From positions 1-64,000 of the forward strand of contig NZ_CADIJP010000007.1 of NCBI RefSeq assembly GCF_902859725.1: a stretch of DNA of 64,000 nucleotides, given 5' to 3'. A program made the translations under genes and the position numbers. The DNA is from Achromobacter mucicolens. GTDB lineage: Bacteria; Pseudomonadota; Gammaproteobacteria; Burkholderiales; Burkholderiaceae_B. This document shows, piece after piece, positions 43,236 to 51,400 of the stretch (its first letter is position 1; each line of letters begins with the position of its first letter). A model generated the notes under the pieces. That model searched no databases, was not told where the DNA came from, and saw nothing but the letters and a program-made list of their open reading frames with translations.

Positions 43236-43946
43236 ATGTCCGATGTTTCAAACACAGTTTCCGCCGACGAACTGCCGGCGCTGTTTCGCGCCTGTACGTG
43301 GTTCGGGGCGCTGGATGCGCGGCACCAGGCGCTGGTGCTGGCGACCTCGCGCGCGGAACACGTGGCCAGCGGCGCATGGATTGCGCGGCGCAACGCGCCG
43401 TCGGACTACTGGCTGGGCGTCAGCCAAGGACTGCTCAAGCTGGCTATCTATAACGAATCCGGCCGCAGTTGCACGTTCTCGGGCGTGCCGCCGGGCGGCT
43501 GGTTCGGCGAGGGCAGCGTCATCAAGCGTGAGCTGCGCAAATACGATGTCGTGGCCATCCAGCCGTCGCTGGTGATGATGGTGCCCACCGCGACATTCCA
43601 CGCGCTGCTGTCGGCCAGCCTGCCGTTTTCGCACTTTGTCATCGGCCAGTTGAATGACCGTATGGGCGAGTTCATCGCGTCCATCCAGAACCACCGTTTG
43701 CTGGATGCCGACGCGCGCGTGGCGCAATCGCTGGCGCAGCTGTTCAATCCGCAGCTGTATCCGTCCACCGACCTGACGCTGGCGATTTCGCAGGAAGAAC
43801 TGGGTTACCTGACGGGGCTGTCGCGCCAGCGGGTCAACCAGGCGCTGCAGACGTTGGCCGACCAGGGCATCCTGGCGCTCGCCTACAACCAGATCAAGGT
43901 GCTGGACCTGTCGCGCTTGCGCCAGTACGGGCTGGATCAGATCTGA
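43236..43946 (+). CDS. Crp/Fnr-family transcriptional regulator
   Basis: 236 residues. A cNMP-binding-like beta barrel (RAEHVASGAWIARRNAPSDYWLGVSQGLLKLAIYNESGRSCTFSGVPPGGWFGEGSVIK) is followed by a Crp helix-turn-helix (ISQEELGYLTGLSRQRVNQALQTLADQGIL). No Fnr-type N-terminal cysteine cluster is present. Head-to-head with the acyl-CoA ligase gene, so it probably regulates that operon. The effector is unknown. Confidence 0.83.
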   Translation: MSDVSNTVSADELPALFRACTWFGALDARHQALVLATSRAEHVASGAWIARRNAPSDYWLGVSQGLLKLAIYNESGRSCTFSGVPPGGWFGEGSVIKRELRKYDVVAIQPSLVMMVPTATFHALLSASLPFSHFVIGQLNDRMGEFIASIQNHRLLDADARVAQSLAQLFNPQLYPSTDLTLAISQEELGYLTGLSRQRVNQALQTLADQGILALAYNQIKVLDLSRLRQYGLDQI

Positions 43947-43952
43947 CAGCCG

Positions 43953-44663
43953 TCAGGGGGCCAGGCCGCCCAGCGCACGGTCGAGCGCGGCGCGCGCCAG
44001 CACGCGGGTCGAGTCCAGTGTCGGCAGGGCGCAGTTGCCATCGTTCAGCACCAGCGGCAGTTCCGTGCAGCCCAGCACGACCGCGTCACATCCGTCGTCC
44101 TTCATTCGTTGGACGATGCCTTGCAGCCGGGATACCGAGGCCGGCTCGAAGACGCCATAGACCAGCTCGTCCATGATGATGCGGCCCATCAGCCGGCGGT
44201 CGTCCTGCCCCGGCCGCGCATATTCCAGGCCGCGGGCACTGAAGGCTGCGGGGTAGACGTCGCTGTCCACCAGCCAGTGCGTGCCCAGGATGCCCACGCG
44301 CCGGTAACCGCGCGCCGCCGCTTCCGCGGTCACTTCCTGGGCGATGTGCAGCCAGGGGCGCGGCGAGTCCACCACGACCCCGCCGAACGCCTGATGGATG
44401 GTGTTGTCCGGGCAGATCAGAAAGTCGGCGCCCGCTCGGGCCAGCTTGTTGGCCGACGAAAGCATCAGGGCGGCCACGCCGTCCAGGTCGCGGGCATCCA
44501 GGCAGGCGACGTAGTCCGCCAGCGAGTGCGTATGCAGCGAGATCTCGGGATGCGCATGCGGGCCCATGCGCTGCGCGCCTTCGGCGCACAGGGTGCGGTA
44601 GCAAAGCGCGGCGCCTTCGGCGGAGCAGGCGACGATGCCAATGTGCAGCGGCGTGGCGTTCAT
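43953..44663 (-). CDS. Aspartate/glutamate racemase family protein
   Basis: 236 residues of the Asp/Glu/hydantoin racemase fold. The second catalytic cysteine is clear in VVLGCTELPLVL. At the first site, where the family has a cysteine before Asn-Thr, the sequence is ICPDNTIHQAF, with Asp in place of Cys. A comparable replacement is known in the broad-specificity YgeA-type amino-acid racemases. The natural substrate is unknown. It ends six bases after the convergent Crp/Fnr gene and is divergent from the NO reductase gene. Confidence 0.83.
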   Translation of the reverse strand: MNATPLHIGIVACSAEGAALCYRTLCAEGAQRMGPHAHPEISLHTHSLADYVACLDARDLDGVAALMLSSANKLARAGADFLICPDNTIHQAFGGVVVDSPRPWLHIAQEVTAEAAARGYRRVGILGTHWLVDSDVYPAAFSARGLEYARPGQDDRRLMGRIIMDELVYGVFEPASVSRLQGIVQRMKDDGCDAVVLGCTELPLVLNDGNCALPTLDSTRVLARAALDRALGGLAP

Positions 44664-44763
44664 CCAGGCGATTCCTTCTGTAAGGGTCCAATGGACCAGA
44701 TGGCGGGCGGATCAGGGTCAAATTCACCATGCGGGGGTTGTTTATACCCGCAATCGCGATAGT

Positions 44764-44811
44764 AAAAAACACCACAAAGAATCCAACCTGTTGATTCTGC
44801 GTGGTTTTTTT
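44764..44811 (+). promoter_or_regulatory. Attenuator-like hairpin with T-run in the norZ leader
   Basis: AGAATC (44778-44783) pairs with GATTCT (44793-44798) around a nine-base loop. Below a small internal loop CCAC (44772-44775) pairs with GTGG (44801-44804), and A6 (44764-44769) faces a run of seven T (44805-44811). On the plus strand this has the form of an intrinsic terminator, yet no plus-strand gene ends here. It lies 65 bp before the norZ start, so it may be a transcriptional attenuator or a barrier between divergent promoters. Confidence 0.45.
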
Positions 44812-44875
44812 CTGGCACGGATTTCGCATGAGGACACGTACCCAACCAACCGCAACACAGGAGGGCGTTCCCATC

Positions 44876-47161
44876 ATGGGTCCGTATCGGAAATTATGGT
44901 TCACGTTGATCGCCGTGGTGGCGATCACATTTGCACTGCTCGGGTTTTACGGCGGCGAAGTCTACCGCCAGGCGCCGCCGATTCCCGGTCATGTGGTGAC
45001 GTCCGACGGCCGTGCGCTGTTCGGGCGCGAAGACATCCTGGATGGGCAGACCGCCTGGCAGTCCGTGGGCGGCATGCAGCTCGGTTCGATCTGGGGCCAC
45101 GGCGCCTACCAGGCGCCCGACTGGACGGCCGACTGGCTGCACCGCGAGCTGATGGCCTGGCTGGACCTGGCCGCGCGCGACGAGCACGGCCAGGCCTACG
45201 CCGACCTGTCCAAACCGCAGCAGGCCGCGCTGCGCGAAACGCTCAAGGCCGAGTACCGCGCCAATCGCAGCGACGCCGCGACCGACACGCTGACCATCAC
45301 GCCGCGCCGCGCCAAGGCCATCGAGCAGACGGCGGCCTATTACGACCAGTTGTTCTCCGATGCGCCGGCCCTGCAAGGCAGCCGCGAGAGCTTCGCCATG
45401 AAGGAAAACACGCTGCCCGACGCCACGCGCCGCCAGCAGCTCACGCACTTTTTCTTCTGGACGGCCTGGGCCGCGGCTACCGAACGCGAAGGCAAGCCCG
45501 TCACGTACACCAACAACTGGCCGCATGAACCGCTGATCGGCAACCAGCCCAGCGCAGAAAACGTCATGTGGTCCATCATCAGCGTCGTCGTGCTGCTGGC
45601 AGGCATCGGCTTCCTGGTCTGGGCGTGGGCTTTCCTGCGCGGCCAGGAAGAAGACGAACCGCAAGCGCCCGCCCGCGATCCGCTGACCACCTTCGCCCTG
45701 ACGCCCTCGCAGCGCGCGCTGGGCAAGTACCTGTTCCTGGTCGTGGCGCTGTTCGGCTTCCAGGTGCTGCTGGGCGGGTTTACCGCGCACTACACCGTTG
45801 AAGGACAGAAGTTCTATGGCATCGACGTCTCTCAGTGGTTCCCGTATTCGCTGGTGCGCACCTGGCACATCCAGAGCGCCCTGTTCTGGATTGCCACCGG
45901 GTTCCTGGCCGCCGGCCTGTTCCTGGCGCCGCTGATCAACGGCGGACGCGATCCCAAGTACCAGAAGGTGGGCGTGGACATCCTGTTCTGGGCGCTGGTG
46001 CTGGTCGTGGTCGGCTCGTTTGCCGGCAACTACCTGGCCATCGCACAGATCATGCCGCCCGAGCTGAACTTCTGGCTGGGCCATCAAGGTTATGAATACG
46101 TCGACCTGGGCCGCCTGTGGCAGATCGGCAAGTTTGCGGGCATCTGCTTCTGGCTGGTGCTGATGCTGCGCGGCATCGTGCCCGCGCTGCGCACGCCGGG
46201 CGGCGACAAGAACCTGCTGGCGCTCTTGACGGCATCGGTCGGCGCCATTGGTCTCTTCTACGGCGCCGGCTTCTTCTACGGCGAACGCACGCACCTGACC
46301 GTCATGGAGTACTGGCGCTGGTGGATCGTCCACCTGTGGGTCGAAGGCTTCTTCGAAGTGTTCGCCACCACCGCGCTCGCGTTCATCTTCTCCACGCTGG
46401 GCCTCGTCTCGCGCCGCATGGCAACGACGGCCAGCCTGGCTTCGGCGTCGCTGTTCATGCTGGGCGGCATTCCCGGCACGTTCCACCACCTGTATTTCGC
46501 GGGCACGACCACGCCCGTGATGGCGGTGGGCGCCAGCTTCTCGGCGCTGGAAGTGGTGCCGCTGATCGTGCTGGGCTATGAAGCCTGGGAAAACTGGCGC
46601 CTGAAGACCCGCGCCGCCTGGATGGACAACCTGAAGTGGCCGCTGATGTGCTTCGTGGCCGTGGCCTTCTGGAACATGCTGGGCGCTGGCGTCTTCGGTT
46701 TCATGATCAACCCGCCCATCTCGCTGTACTACATCCAGGGTCTGAACACCACGCCGGTGCACGCGCACGCCGCGCTGTTCGGGGTGTACGGCTTCCTGGC
46801 GCTTGGCTTCACGCTGCTGGTCCTGCGCTACATCCGCCCGCAATACGCGTTGAACCCGGGCCTGATGAAGCTGGCCTTCTGGGGCATGAACATCGGTCTG
46901 GCCCTGATGATCTTCACCAGCCTGTTGCCCGTGGGCCTGATCCAGTTCCATGCCAGCGTCAGCGAAGGCATGTGGTACGCCCGCAGCGAAGCCTTCATGC
47001 AGCAGGACCTGCTCAAGACCCTGCGCTGGGGCCGCACGTTCGGCGACGTCGTGTTCCTGCTGGGCGCGCTGGCCATGGTCATGCAAGTGATCCTGGGCCT
47101 TCTCAGCAGCAAGCCCGCGCTGGTCGAACCGCGCCTGACGCCCAAGGCGGCTCGCGGCTAA
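44876..47161 (+). CDS. norZ: Quinol-dependent nitric oxide reductase (qNOR)
   Basis: 761-residue inner-membrane enzyme reducing two NO to N2O with quinol. An N-terminal helix and periplasmic insert (residues ~20-210) precede the twelve-helix NorB core. Metal ligands are readable: RTWHIQSALFW (haem His), WWIVHLWVEGFFEV (FeB His and Glu), GIPGTFHHLYFAGT (FeB His pair) and TPVHAHAALFGVYGF (haem His-x-His). The NorC subunit is absent, as expected for the quinol type. ATG 44876 has an AGGAGG site eleven bases upstream. It removes NO made by nirK nearby. Confidence 0.94.
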   Translation: MGPYRKLWFTLIAVVAITFALLGFYGGEVYRQAPPIPGHVVTSDGRALFGREDILDGQTAWQSVGGMQLGSIWGHGAYQAPDWTADWLHRELMAWLDLAARDEHGQAYADLSKPQQAALRETLKAEYRANRSDAATDTLTITPRRAKAIEQTAAYYDQLFSDAPALQGSRESFAMKENTLPDATRRQQLTHFFFWTAWAAATEREGKPVTYTNNWPHEPLIGNQPSAENVMWSIISVVVLLAGIGFLVWAWAFLRGQEEDEPQAPARDPLTTFALTPSQRALGKYLFLVVALFGFQVLLGGFTAHYTVEGQKFYGIDVSQWFPYSLVRTWHIQSALFWIATGFLAAGLFLAPLINGGRDPKYQKVGVDILFWALVLVVVGSFAGNYLAIAQIMPPELNFWLGHQGYEYVDLGRLWQIGKFAGICFWLVLMLRGIVPALRTPGGDKNLLALLTASVGAIGLFYGAGFFYGERTHLTVMEYWRWWIVHLWVEGFFEVFATTALAFIFSTLGLVSRRMATTASLASASLFMLGGIPGTFHHLYFAGTTTPVMAVGASFSALEVVPLIVLGYEAWENWRLKTRAAWMDNLKWPLMCFVAVAFWNMLGAGVFGFMINPPISLYYIQGLNTTPVHAHAALFGVYGFLALGFTLLVLRYIRPQYALNPGLMKLAFWGMNIGLALMIFTSLLPVGLIQFHASVSEGMWYARSEAFMQQDLLKTLRWGRTFGDVVFLLGALAMVMQVILGLLSSKPALVEPRLTPKAARG

Positions 47162-47231
47162 CCTGCGTACCTTCGCGACTTTGCGCCAGCGCAACGTTGC
47201 GAAGGGGACCTCCCGGTCCAATGGAAGCAAA

Positions 47232-47254
47232 GCCTGCGCCGGCCTGGCGCAGGC
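47232..47254 (+). terminator. Stem-loop between norZ and the nirV-like gene
   Basis: GCCTGCGCC (47232-47240) pairs perfectly with GGCGCAGGC (47246-47254) around a five-base loop, 70 bp after norZ and 18 bp before the next start. No T-run follows. It may limit read-through, so the nirV-like gene would be less expressed than norZ. Confidence 0.45.
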
Positions 47255-47272
47255 GCTTCGGAGAAACTCCGC

Positions 47273-48118
47273 ATGCGCTTCCTGCCCATTGCCGCAACCG
47301 TTGCCGGCGCCATGACAGTGTTGTTGATCGCTTGCGGGCCCGCAGACCGGGCCCGCTTTGCGTTGCCTGACCTTACGCGGCTGCCGCCCGGCGAGGTCAC
47401 GCATCAGCCCCCCGGCGAGGCGCTGCGCAACGGCTATCCCGTCACCCCCGCACCGGTCACCACCCGCCACCCGCGCGGCGTCGCGATCATGACGCGGCAG
47501 GTCAGCCAGGCCGAATACGCGGCGTGCGTGGCCGCGGGCGCCTGCAGACAGCTGGACGCGGCGCACCGCAAGGACGCTTCTGCCGATCTGCCCGCCACCG
47601 GCATCAGCTGGTCCGACGCGACGGCCTACGCCGCGTGGCTATCGGGTTCGACAGGCCAGCGCTATCGCCTGCCGCGCTACGCCGAATGGATCTACGCGGC
47701 CGGCGAGGCCTATCGCGAAGAATCGCCGCCTGCCGCCTTGCAAGACAACGGCCAGGCGACCAACGACCCCGCGCAGCGGTGGCTGGCGGAATACGAACAG
47801 GAAAGCCGCCGCGGCAAGCAGGGCGCCGACATCGACGTGCGGCCGTTTGGCCAGTACGGCGCCAACGCTGCCGGCCTGAAGGACATGGCGGGCAGCGTAT
47901 GGGACTGGACGTCCGACTGCCACTCGCGCCGCGTGCTGGACGCGGCGCCGGACGCTCCCGAAGACGCCGACCTGAGCCGCAACTGCGGCATACGCGTCGC
48001 GGCCGGACGGCATATTGCGTATCTGCCTGATTTCATCCGCGATCCCAAGAACGGCGCGTGTTCGGTCGGCGTGCCGCCCGCGAACCTGGGGATGCGGCTG
48101 GTATTGGAAGAGGGCTAG
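47273..48118 (+). CDS. nirV: NirV-like lipoprotein with formylglycine-generating-enzyme (SUMF1/FGE) domain
   Basis: 281 residues. Signal peptide with lipobox LIAC (about residue 21). The mature part is an FGE-sulfatase fold: VSQAEYAACVAAGAC, GISWSDATAYAAWLSGSTGQRYRLPRYAEWIYAAG, GLKDMAGSVWDWTSDC and a final LGMRLVLE. Proteins of this type are encoded next to copper nitrite reductase genes as NirV; their function is not settled. Here it is separated from nirK by a divergent Fnr-type regulator and follows norZ. Whether it retains FGE chemistry is unknown. Confidence 0.8.
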   Translation: MRFLPIAATVAGAMTVLLIACGPADRARFALPDLTRLPPGEVTHQPPGEALRNGYPVTPAPVTTRHPRGVAIMTRQVSQAEYAACVAAGACRQLDAAHRKDASADLPATGISWSDATAYAAWLSGSTGQRYRLPRYAEWIYAAGEAYREESPPAALQDNGQATNDPAQRWLAEYEQESRRGKQGADIDVRPFGQYGANAAGLKDMAGSVWDWTSDCHSRRVLDAAPDAPEDADLSRNCGIRVAAGRHIAYLPDFIRDPKNGACSVGVPPANLGMRLVLEEG

Positions 48119-48873
48119 TGGCCCGTTGCCGGTGACCCGTTGCGGCACGACAGGCACGATGCGCAGTCCATGGCCGGCTGCGCGTTCTGCGACAGGCTGG
48201 CCAGGGCGGCGGGCGAGCGAAGCACGATGCGCTTGCGGCCGCTGCTGACGATGCCGCGCTGCTTCCAGTCGCTGAGCAGCCGGCTGACGGTGTGCAGCGT
48301 GGTGCCGGTCATTTCGGCGACGTCCTGCCGCGTGATCGGGAAGCTGATGCCGATGCCGTCGTGCGTGGGCTGCCCCGATTGTTGCACCAGCCGCAGGATG
48401 GCGCGCGCCACGCGCTGCTCGACTTCGTCGGTGGACAGTTCCTGGATGCGCAGGTGCGCATCCTGCAGCCGCTGTCCCATGGTCTGCAGCGCAATTGCGC
48501 CCAGTTGCGGATGGCTGCCCATGAAGTCTTCCCAGGCCGACGCCGGCCACGCCAGGCACACGCTTTCCTGCACCGCCAGCACGCTGGCGGGGTAACAGGA
48601 CTGCCGCATCGCGCAAGCCAGGCCAAACATATCGCCCGGATTGACATATCTCACGACAACTTGATCGCCTTCCGATGTAATTTGGGTGACCTTGAGGCAG
48701 CCGTGCAGCAACACGAAGAAATGGGCGCCTTCGGCGCCTTGTCGGTAGGCGGCTTCGCCGGCTTCAAGGCGGCAGGGAACGGCGTCGTTAAGCGCGGCGT
48801 CTAGCTGCGCATCGGACAAGGGCCTGAACAGATCCAGGTTGCGCAGCAGGGCATGGCATAAAGGCGATGGCAT
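48115..48873 (-). CDS. Crp/Fnr-family regulator with C-terminal CxxCxxC tail
   Basis: 252 residues. Sensor barrel (residues ~15-130), dimer helix, and helix-turn-helix FPITRQDVAEMTGTTLHTVSRLLSDWKQRGIV; the T-x-H-T-V-S-R recognition helix is like NNR/DNR/NnrR regulators. It lacks the Fnr N-terminal Fe-S cysteines. The extension after the DNA-binding domain has Cys237, Cys240 and Cys243 in MDCASCLSCRNG, a cluster- or zinc-like motif I do not know from NNR proteins. Divergent from nirK, whose promoter has a TTG-N8-CAA box, so probably its activator. The ATG at 48873 is preferred over a start at 48924. Confidence 0.85.
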   Translation of the reverse strand: MPSPLCHALLRNLDLFRPLSDAQLDAALNDAVPCRLEAGEAAYRQGAEGAHFFVLLHGCLKVTQITSEGDQVVVRYVNPGDMFGLACAMRQSCYPASVLAVQESVCLAWPASAWEDFMGSHPQLGAIALQTMGQRLQDAHLRIQELSTDEVEQRVARAILRLVQQSGQPTHDGIGISFPITRQDVAEMTGTTLHTVSRLLSDWKQRGIVSSGRKRIVLRSPAALASLSQNAQPAMDCASCLSCRNGSPATGH

Positions 48874-48973
48874 GGCGGTCCGCGTGTGGACGTGGAGGGA
48901 TTTTCCACGGATCGATGGTGACACCTGAGGGGCACCAAGACAACTCGCGGGCGGCCGCAGGGTTATCCCGAAT

Positions 48974-48987
48974 TTGCGCTACAGCAA
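48974..48987 (+). promoter_or_regulatory. NNR/DNR-type box upstream of nirK
   Basis: TTGCGCTACAGCAA fits TTG-N8-CAA with matching inner C and G (TTGC...GCAA), the form recognised by NNR/NnrR-type Crp/Fnr activators at nir and nor promoters. It is 78 bp before the nirK ATG, consistent with an activator site at about -41.5 of a nearby start point. Confidence 0.6.
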
Positions 48988-49064
48988 AGAACGCGATCGC
49001 TCGCGGTTCTTCAATGGAGGTGCCGACAGACTCGGCTTTGAAGAAACCGAAAGAGGAGTAGCAC

Positions 49065-50147
49065 ATGAACGCGTTGCGCCCCACCTTGCTTGCCGCCGCC
49101 CTGATGTTCACGATGGCGGGTGGCCTGGCTTCCGCCCAGAACGCAGACACGCTGCCGCGCGCCAAGGTCACGCTGGTCGCCCCGCCGTTGGTTCACCCGC
49201 ATGAGCAGGTAGCCAAGTCGGGCCCCAAGGTTGTCGAATTCACCATGACCATCGAAGAAAAGAAGATGGTCATCGACAGCAAGGGCACCACGCTGCAGGC
49301 CATGACATTCAACGGATCCATGCCCGGCCCCACGATGGTCGTGCACGAGGGCGATTACGTGGAATTGACCCTGGTCAATCCCAAGTCCAATGCGATGCCG
49401 CACAACGTCGACTTCCACGCCGCCACGGGCGCCTTGGGCGGCGCCAAGCTCACCAACGTGAACCCCGGCGAACAAGCCACCATGCGCTTCAAGGCCGACC
49501 GCGCCGGCACCTTCGTCTATCACTGTGCGCCCGAAGGCATGGTGCCGTGGCATGTGGTGTCCGGCATGAGCGGCACGATCATGGTGTTGCCGCGCGAAGG
49601 CCTGAAGGATCCGCAAGGCAAGCCGCTCAAGTACGACCGCGTCTACACCATCGGCGAGTTCGACCTGTACATCCCCAAGGACGCCAACGGCAAGTACAAG
49701 GACTACGCCACTCTCGCTGAAAGTTATGGCGACACCGTGGAAGTCATGCGCAAGCTGACCCCATCGCACATCGTCTTCAACGGCAAGGTTGGCGCCCTGA
49801 CCGGCGACAACGCGCTCACCGCCAAGGTCGGCGAGACCGTGCTGCTGATCCATTCGCAAGCCAATCGCGACACGCGGCCCCACCTGATCGGCGGCCACGG
49901 CGACTGGGTCTGGGAAACCGGCAAGTTCAACAACCCGCCCGAAAAGGACCTGGAAACCTGGTTCATCCGCGGCGGTTCGGCGGGCGCGGCGCTGTACACG
50001 TTCAAGCAGCCGGGCGTGTATGCCTACCTGAACCACAACCTGATCGAAGCCTTCGAACTGGGCGCGGCCGGGCACATCAAGGTCGAGGGCAAGTGGAACG
50101 ACGACCTGATGAAGCAGATCAAGGCGCCGGGTCCCATCCCGCAGTAA
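49065..50147 (+). CDS. nirK: Copper-containing nitrite reductase
   Basis: 360-residue periplasmic trimeric enzyme reducing nitrite to NO. Signal peptide [24 protein letters not shown]. Type 1 copper ligands are His113, Cys154, His163 and Met168. Type 2 ligands are His118, His153 and His324. Catalytic Asp116 and His273 are present. Every one of these lies exactly 18 residues beyond the A. faecalis/A. cycloclastes mature numbering, so the protein is a full-length close relative of the classical Alcaligenes/Achromobacter NirK. A cytochrome c gene follows at 71 bp. Confidence 0.97.
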   Translation: MNALRPTLLAAALMFTMAGGLASAQNADTLPRAKVTLVAPPLVHPHEQVAKSGPKVVEFTMTIEEKKMVIDSKGTTLQAMTFNGSMPGPTMVVHEGDYVELTLVNPKSNAMPHNVDFHAATGALGGAKLTNVNPGEQATMRFKADRAGTFVYHCAPEGMVPWHVVSGMSGTIMVLPREGLKDPQGKPLKYDRVYTIGEFDLYIPKDANGKYKDYATLAESYGDTVEVMRKLTPSHIVFNGKVGALTGDNALTAKVGETVLLIHSQANRDTRPHLIGGHGDWVWETGKFNNPPEKDLETWFIRGGSAGAALYTFKQPGVYAYLNHNLIEAFELGAAGHIKVEGKWNDDLMKQIKAPGPIPQ

Positions 50148-50218
50148 TGCCCAGACGGCAGGGCGCGCGCCGCGCGTCCTGCCGGTTTGCTCTCAACCCC
50201 ACGCCTGGAATTGCTGCC

Positions 50219-50545
50219 ATGCCTCTTATTGCTCGATTCGCCTTTGCCCTTGCGCTGGCGGGACTGCCCGTTCAGCATGCCGCGGCCGACACGCTTGCCG
50301 CCGTCAATCCCGCCGGAGAAAAGCTCTATAAATCCGCCTGTGTGGTGTGTCATGCCAGCGGCGTGGCCAATGCCCCCAAGCTGGGTGACAAACAAGCCTG
50401 GACGCCGTTTCTGGCGCAAGGCACCGATGCGCTGATGGTCACCGTGCTGAAAGGCAAGGGCGCCATGCCGCCGCGCGGCGGCTCGGCGGCAGACGACGCC
50501 ACCCTGCGTGCCGCCGTGGAATACATGATGGCGGCAGCGAAGTAG
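50219..50545 (+). CDS. Small periplasmic cytochrome c
   Basis: 108-residue class I cytochrome c with a signal peptide (MPLIARFAFALALAGLPVQHAAA). Haem attachment site is Cys41-x-x-Cys44-His45 (SACVVCHASG) and the axial Met is Met83 (GKGAMPPRGG). Length and the KGKGAMPPRGG motif resemble cytochrome c5-type proteins. Directly downstream of nirK on the same strand, so it is a good candidate electron donor to nitrite reductase. Confidence 0.9.
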   Translation: MPLIARFAFALALAGLPVQHAAADTLAAVNPAGEKLYKSACVVCHASGVANAPKLGDKQAWTPFLAQGTDALMVTVLKGKGAMPPRGGSAADDATLRAAVEYMMAAAK

Positions 50546-50594
50546 CGCTTAACGGCTGGCGGCCCGCGCCGCTACACGCGGCTGGCCCGCCTCG

Positions 50595-51218
50595 CTATAC
50601 GCGGCGGGCCAGCAAGGCCCACACGCCGGCGGCCGACATCAGCGCGCCGCCGCCCAGGTTGAAGCCGCGCTGCGCGCGCTGCGACACCAGCATCCGCCGG
50701 GCCGAGCCCGCAAAGATGGCGTAGGCCGCGGCATTGATGCCCGCGCAGGCCACAAAGGTGGCGGACAGCATCCACAACTGCCGCGTCACATCGCCCGCCG
50801 GATCGATGAACTGCGGCAGGAAGGCCACGAAGAAGATCATGCCCTTGGGGTTCAGGGCGGTCACCAGATACGTGTTGGCAAAGAGCTTCCAGCGCGAGCC
50901 CACCGGCTTGGCGGCGGGCAGCGTGGCCGGCGACACGCCGGCGCGCAGCAGCCGGTAACCCAGATACAGCAGATACAGGCCGCCGACGGTCTTGACCACC
51001 GTGAACCAGAAGGCGGACGCGGCCAGCAGCGCGCCCAGGCCCAGCAGCGACAGCACCAGGGCGGTCGAATCGCCCAGCGCCACGGCCAGCACCAGCGGCA
51101 GGCGGGCGCGCTTGCCGTGGGTAAGCGAATAGCTGATCACGGTCAGGATGGTGGGGCCGGGCAGCATGACAAGCAGGGCCGAGGCGCCCAGGAAGGCCAG
51201 CCAGGTTTCGAGAGACAT
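50595..51218 (-). CDS. LysE/RhtB-family exporter
   Basis: 207-residue inner-membrane protein with about six helices. Family motif PGPTILTVISYSLTHGKRARLPLVLAVALGDS at the first loop, and TALNPKGMIFFVAFLPQFIDP in the middle. Likely exports amino acids or homoserine lactone-like compounds; the substrate is not apparent. No cognate regulator adjoins it. Confidence 0.87.
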   Translation of the reverse strand: MSLETWLAFLGASALLVMLPGPTILTVISYSLTHGKRARLPLVLAVALGDSTALVLSLLGLGALLAASAFWFTVVKTVGGLYLLYLGYRLLRAGVSPATLPAAKPVGSRWKLFANTYLVTALNPKGMIFFVAFLPQFIDPAGDVTRQLWMLSATFVACAGINAAAYAIFAGSARRMLVSQRAQRGFNLGGGALMSAAGVWALLARRV

Positions 51219-51400
51219 GGAAGGAACTCCGCAAGAGGGACCGGCGCGTGGGGCCGGGTGCGGCCAATGTATCCCAACCGGGGCGGCCTGAGAACCAGGG
51301 CGGCGGGCACCCAAGACCCGGCAGTCCGCGACGCGGTGGTGTTAAATACAGCTTTCCCGGACAGTGAACGCCGGCCGCCAGGCCGCGCGAAGGAAACCCC

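Noticed and set aside
44741-44756. TTG...CAA pair upstream of norZ as an NNR/DNR box
   Set aside because: The spacing is ten bases instead of eight (TTG tttatacccg CAA), so it does not fit the consensus.
44894-47566. 890-codon open frame on the minus strand opposite norZ
   Set aside because: A GC-rich codon shadow: the product is Arg/Gln/His-rich without domains, while the plus strand encodes a complete qNOR with all metal ligands.
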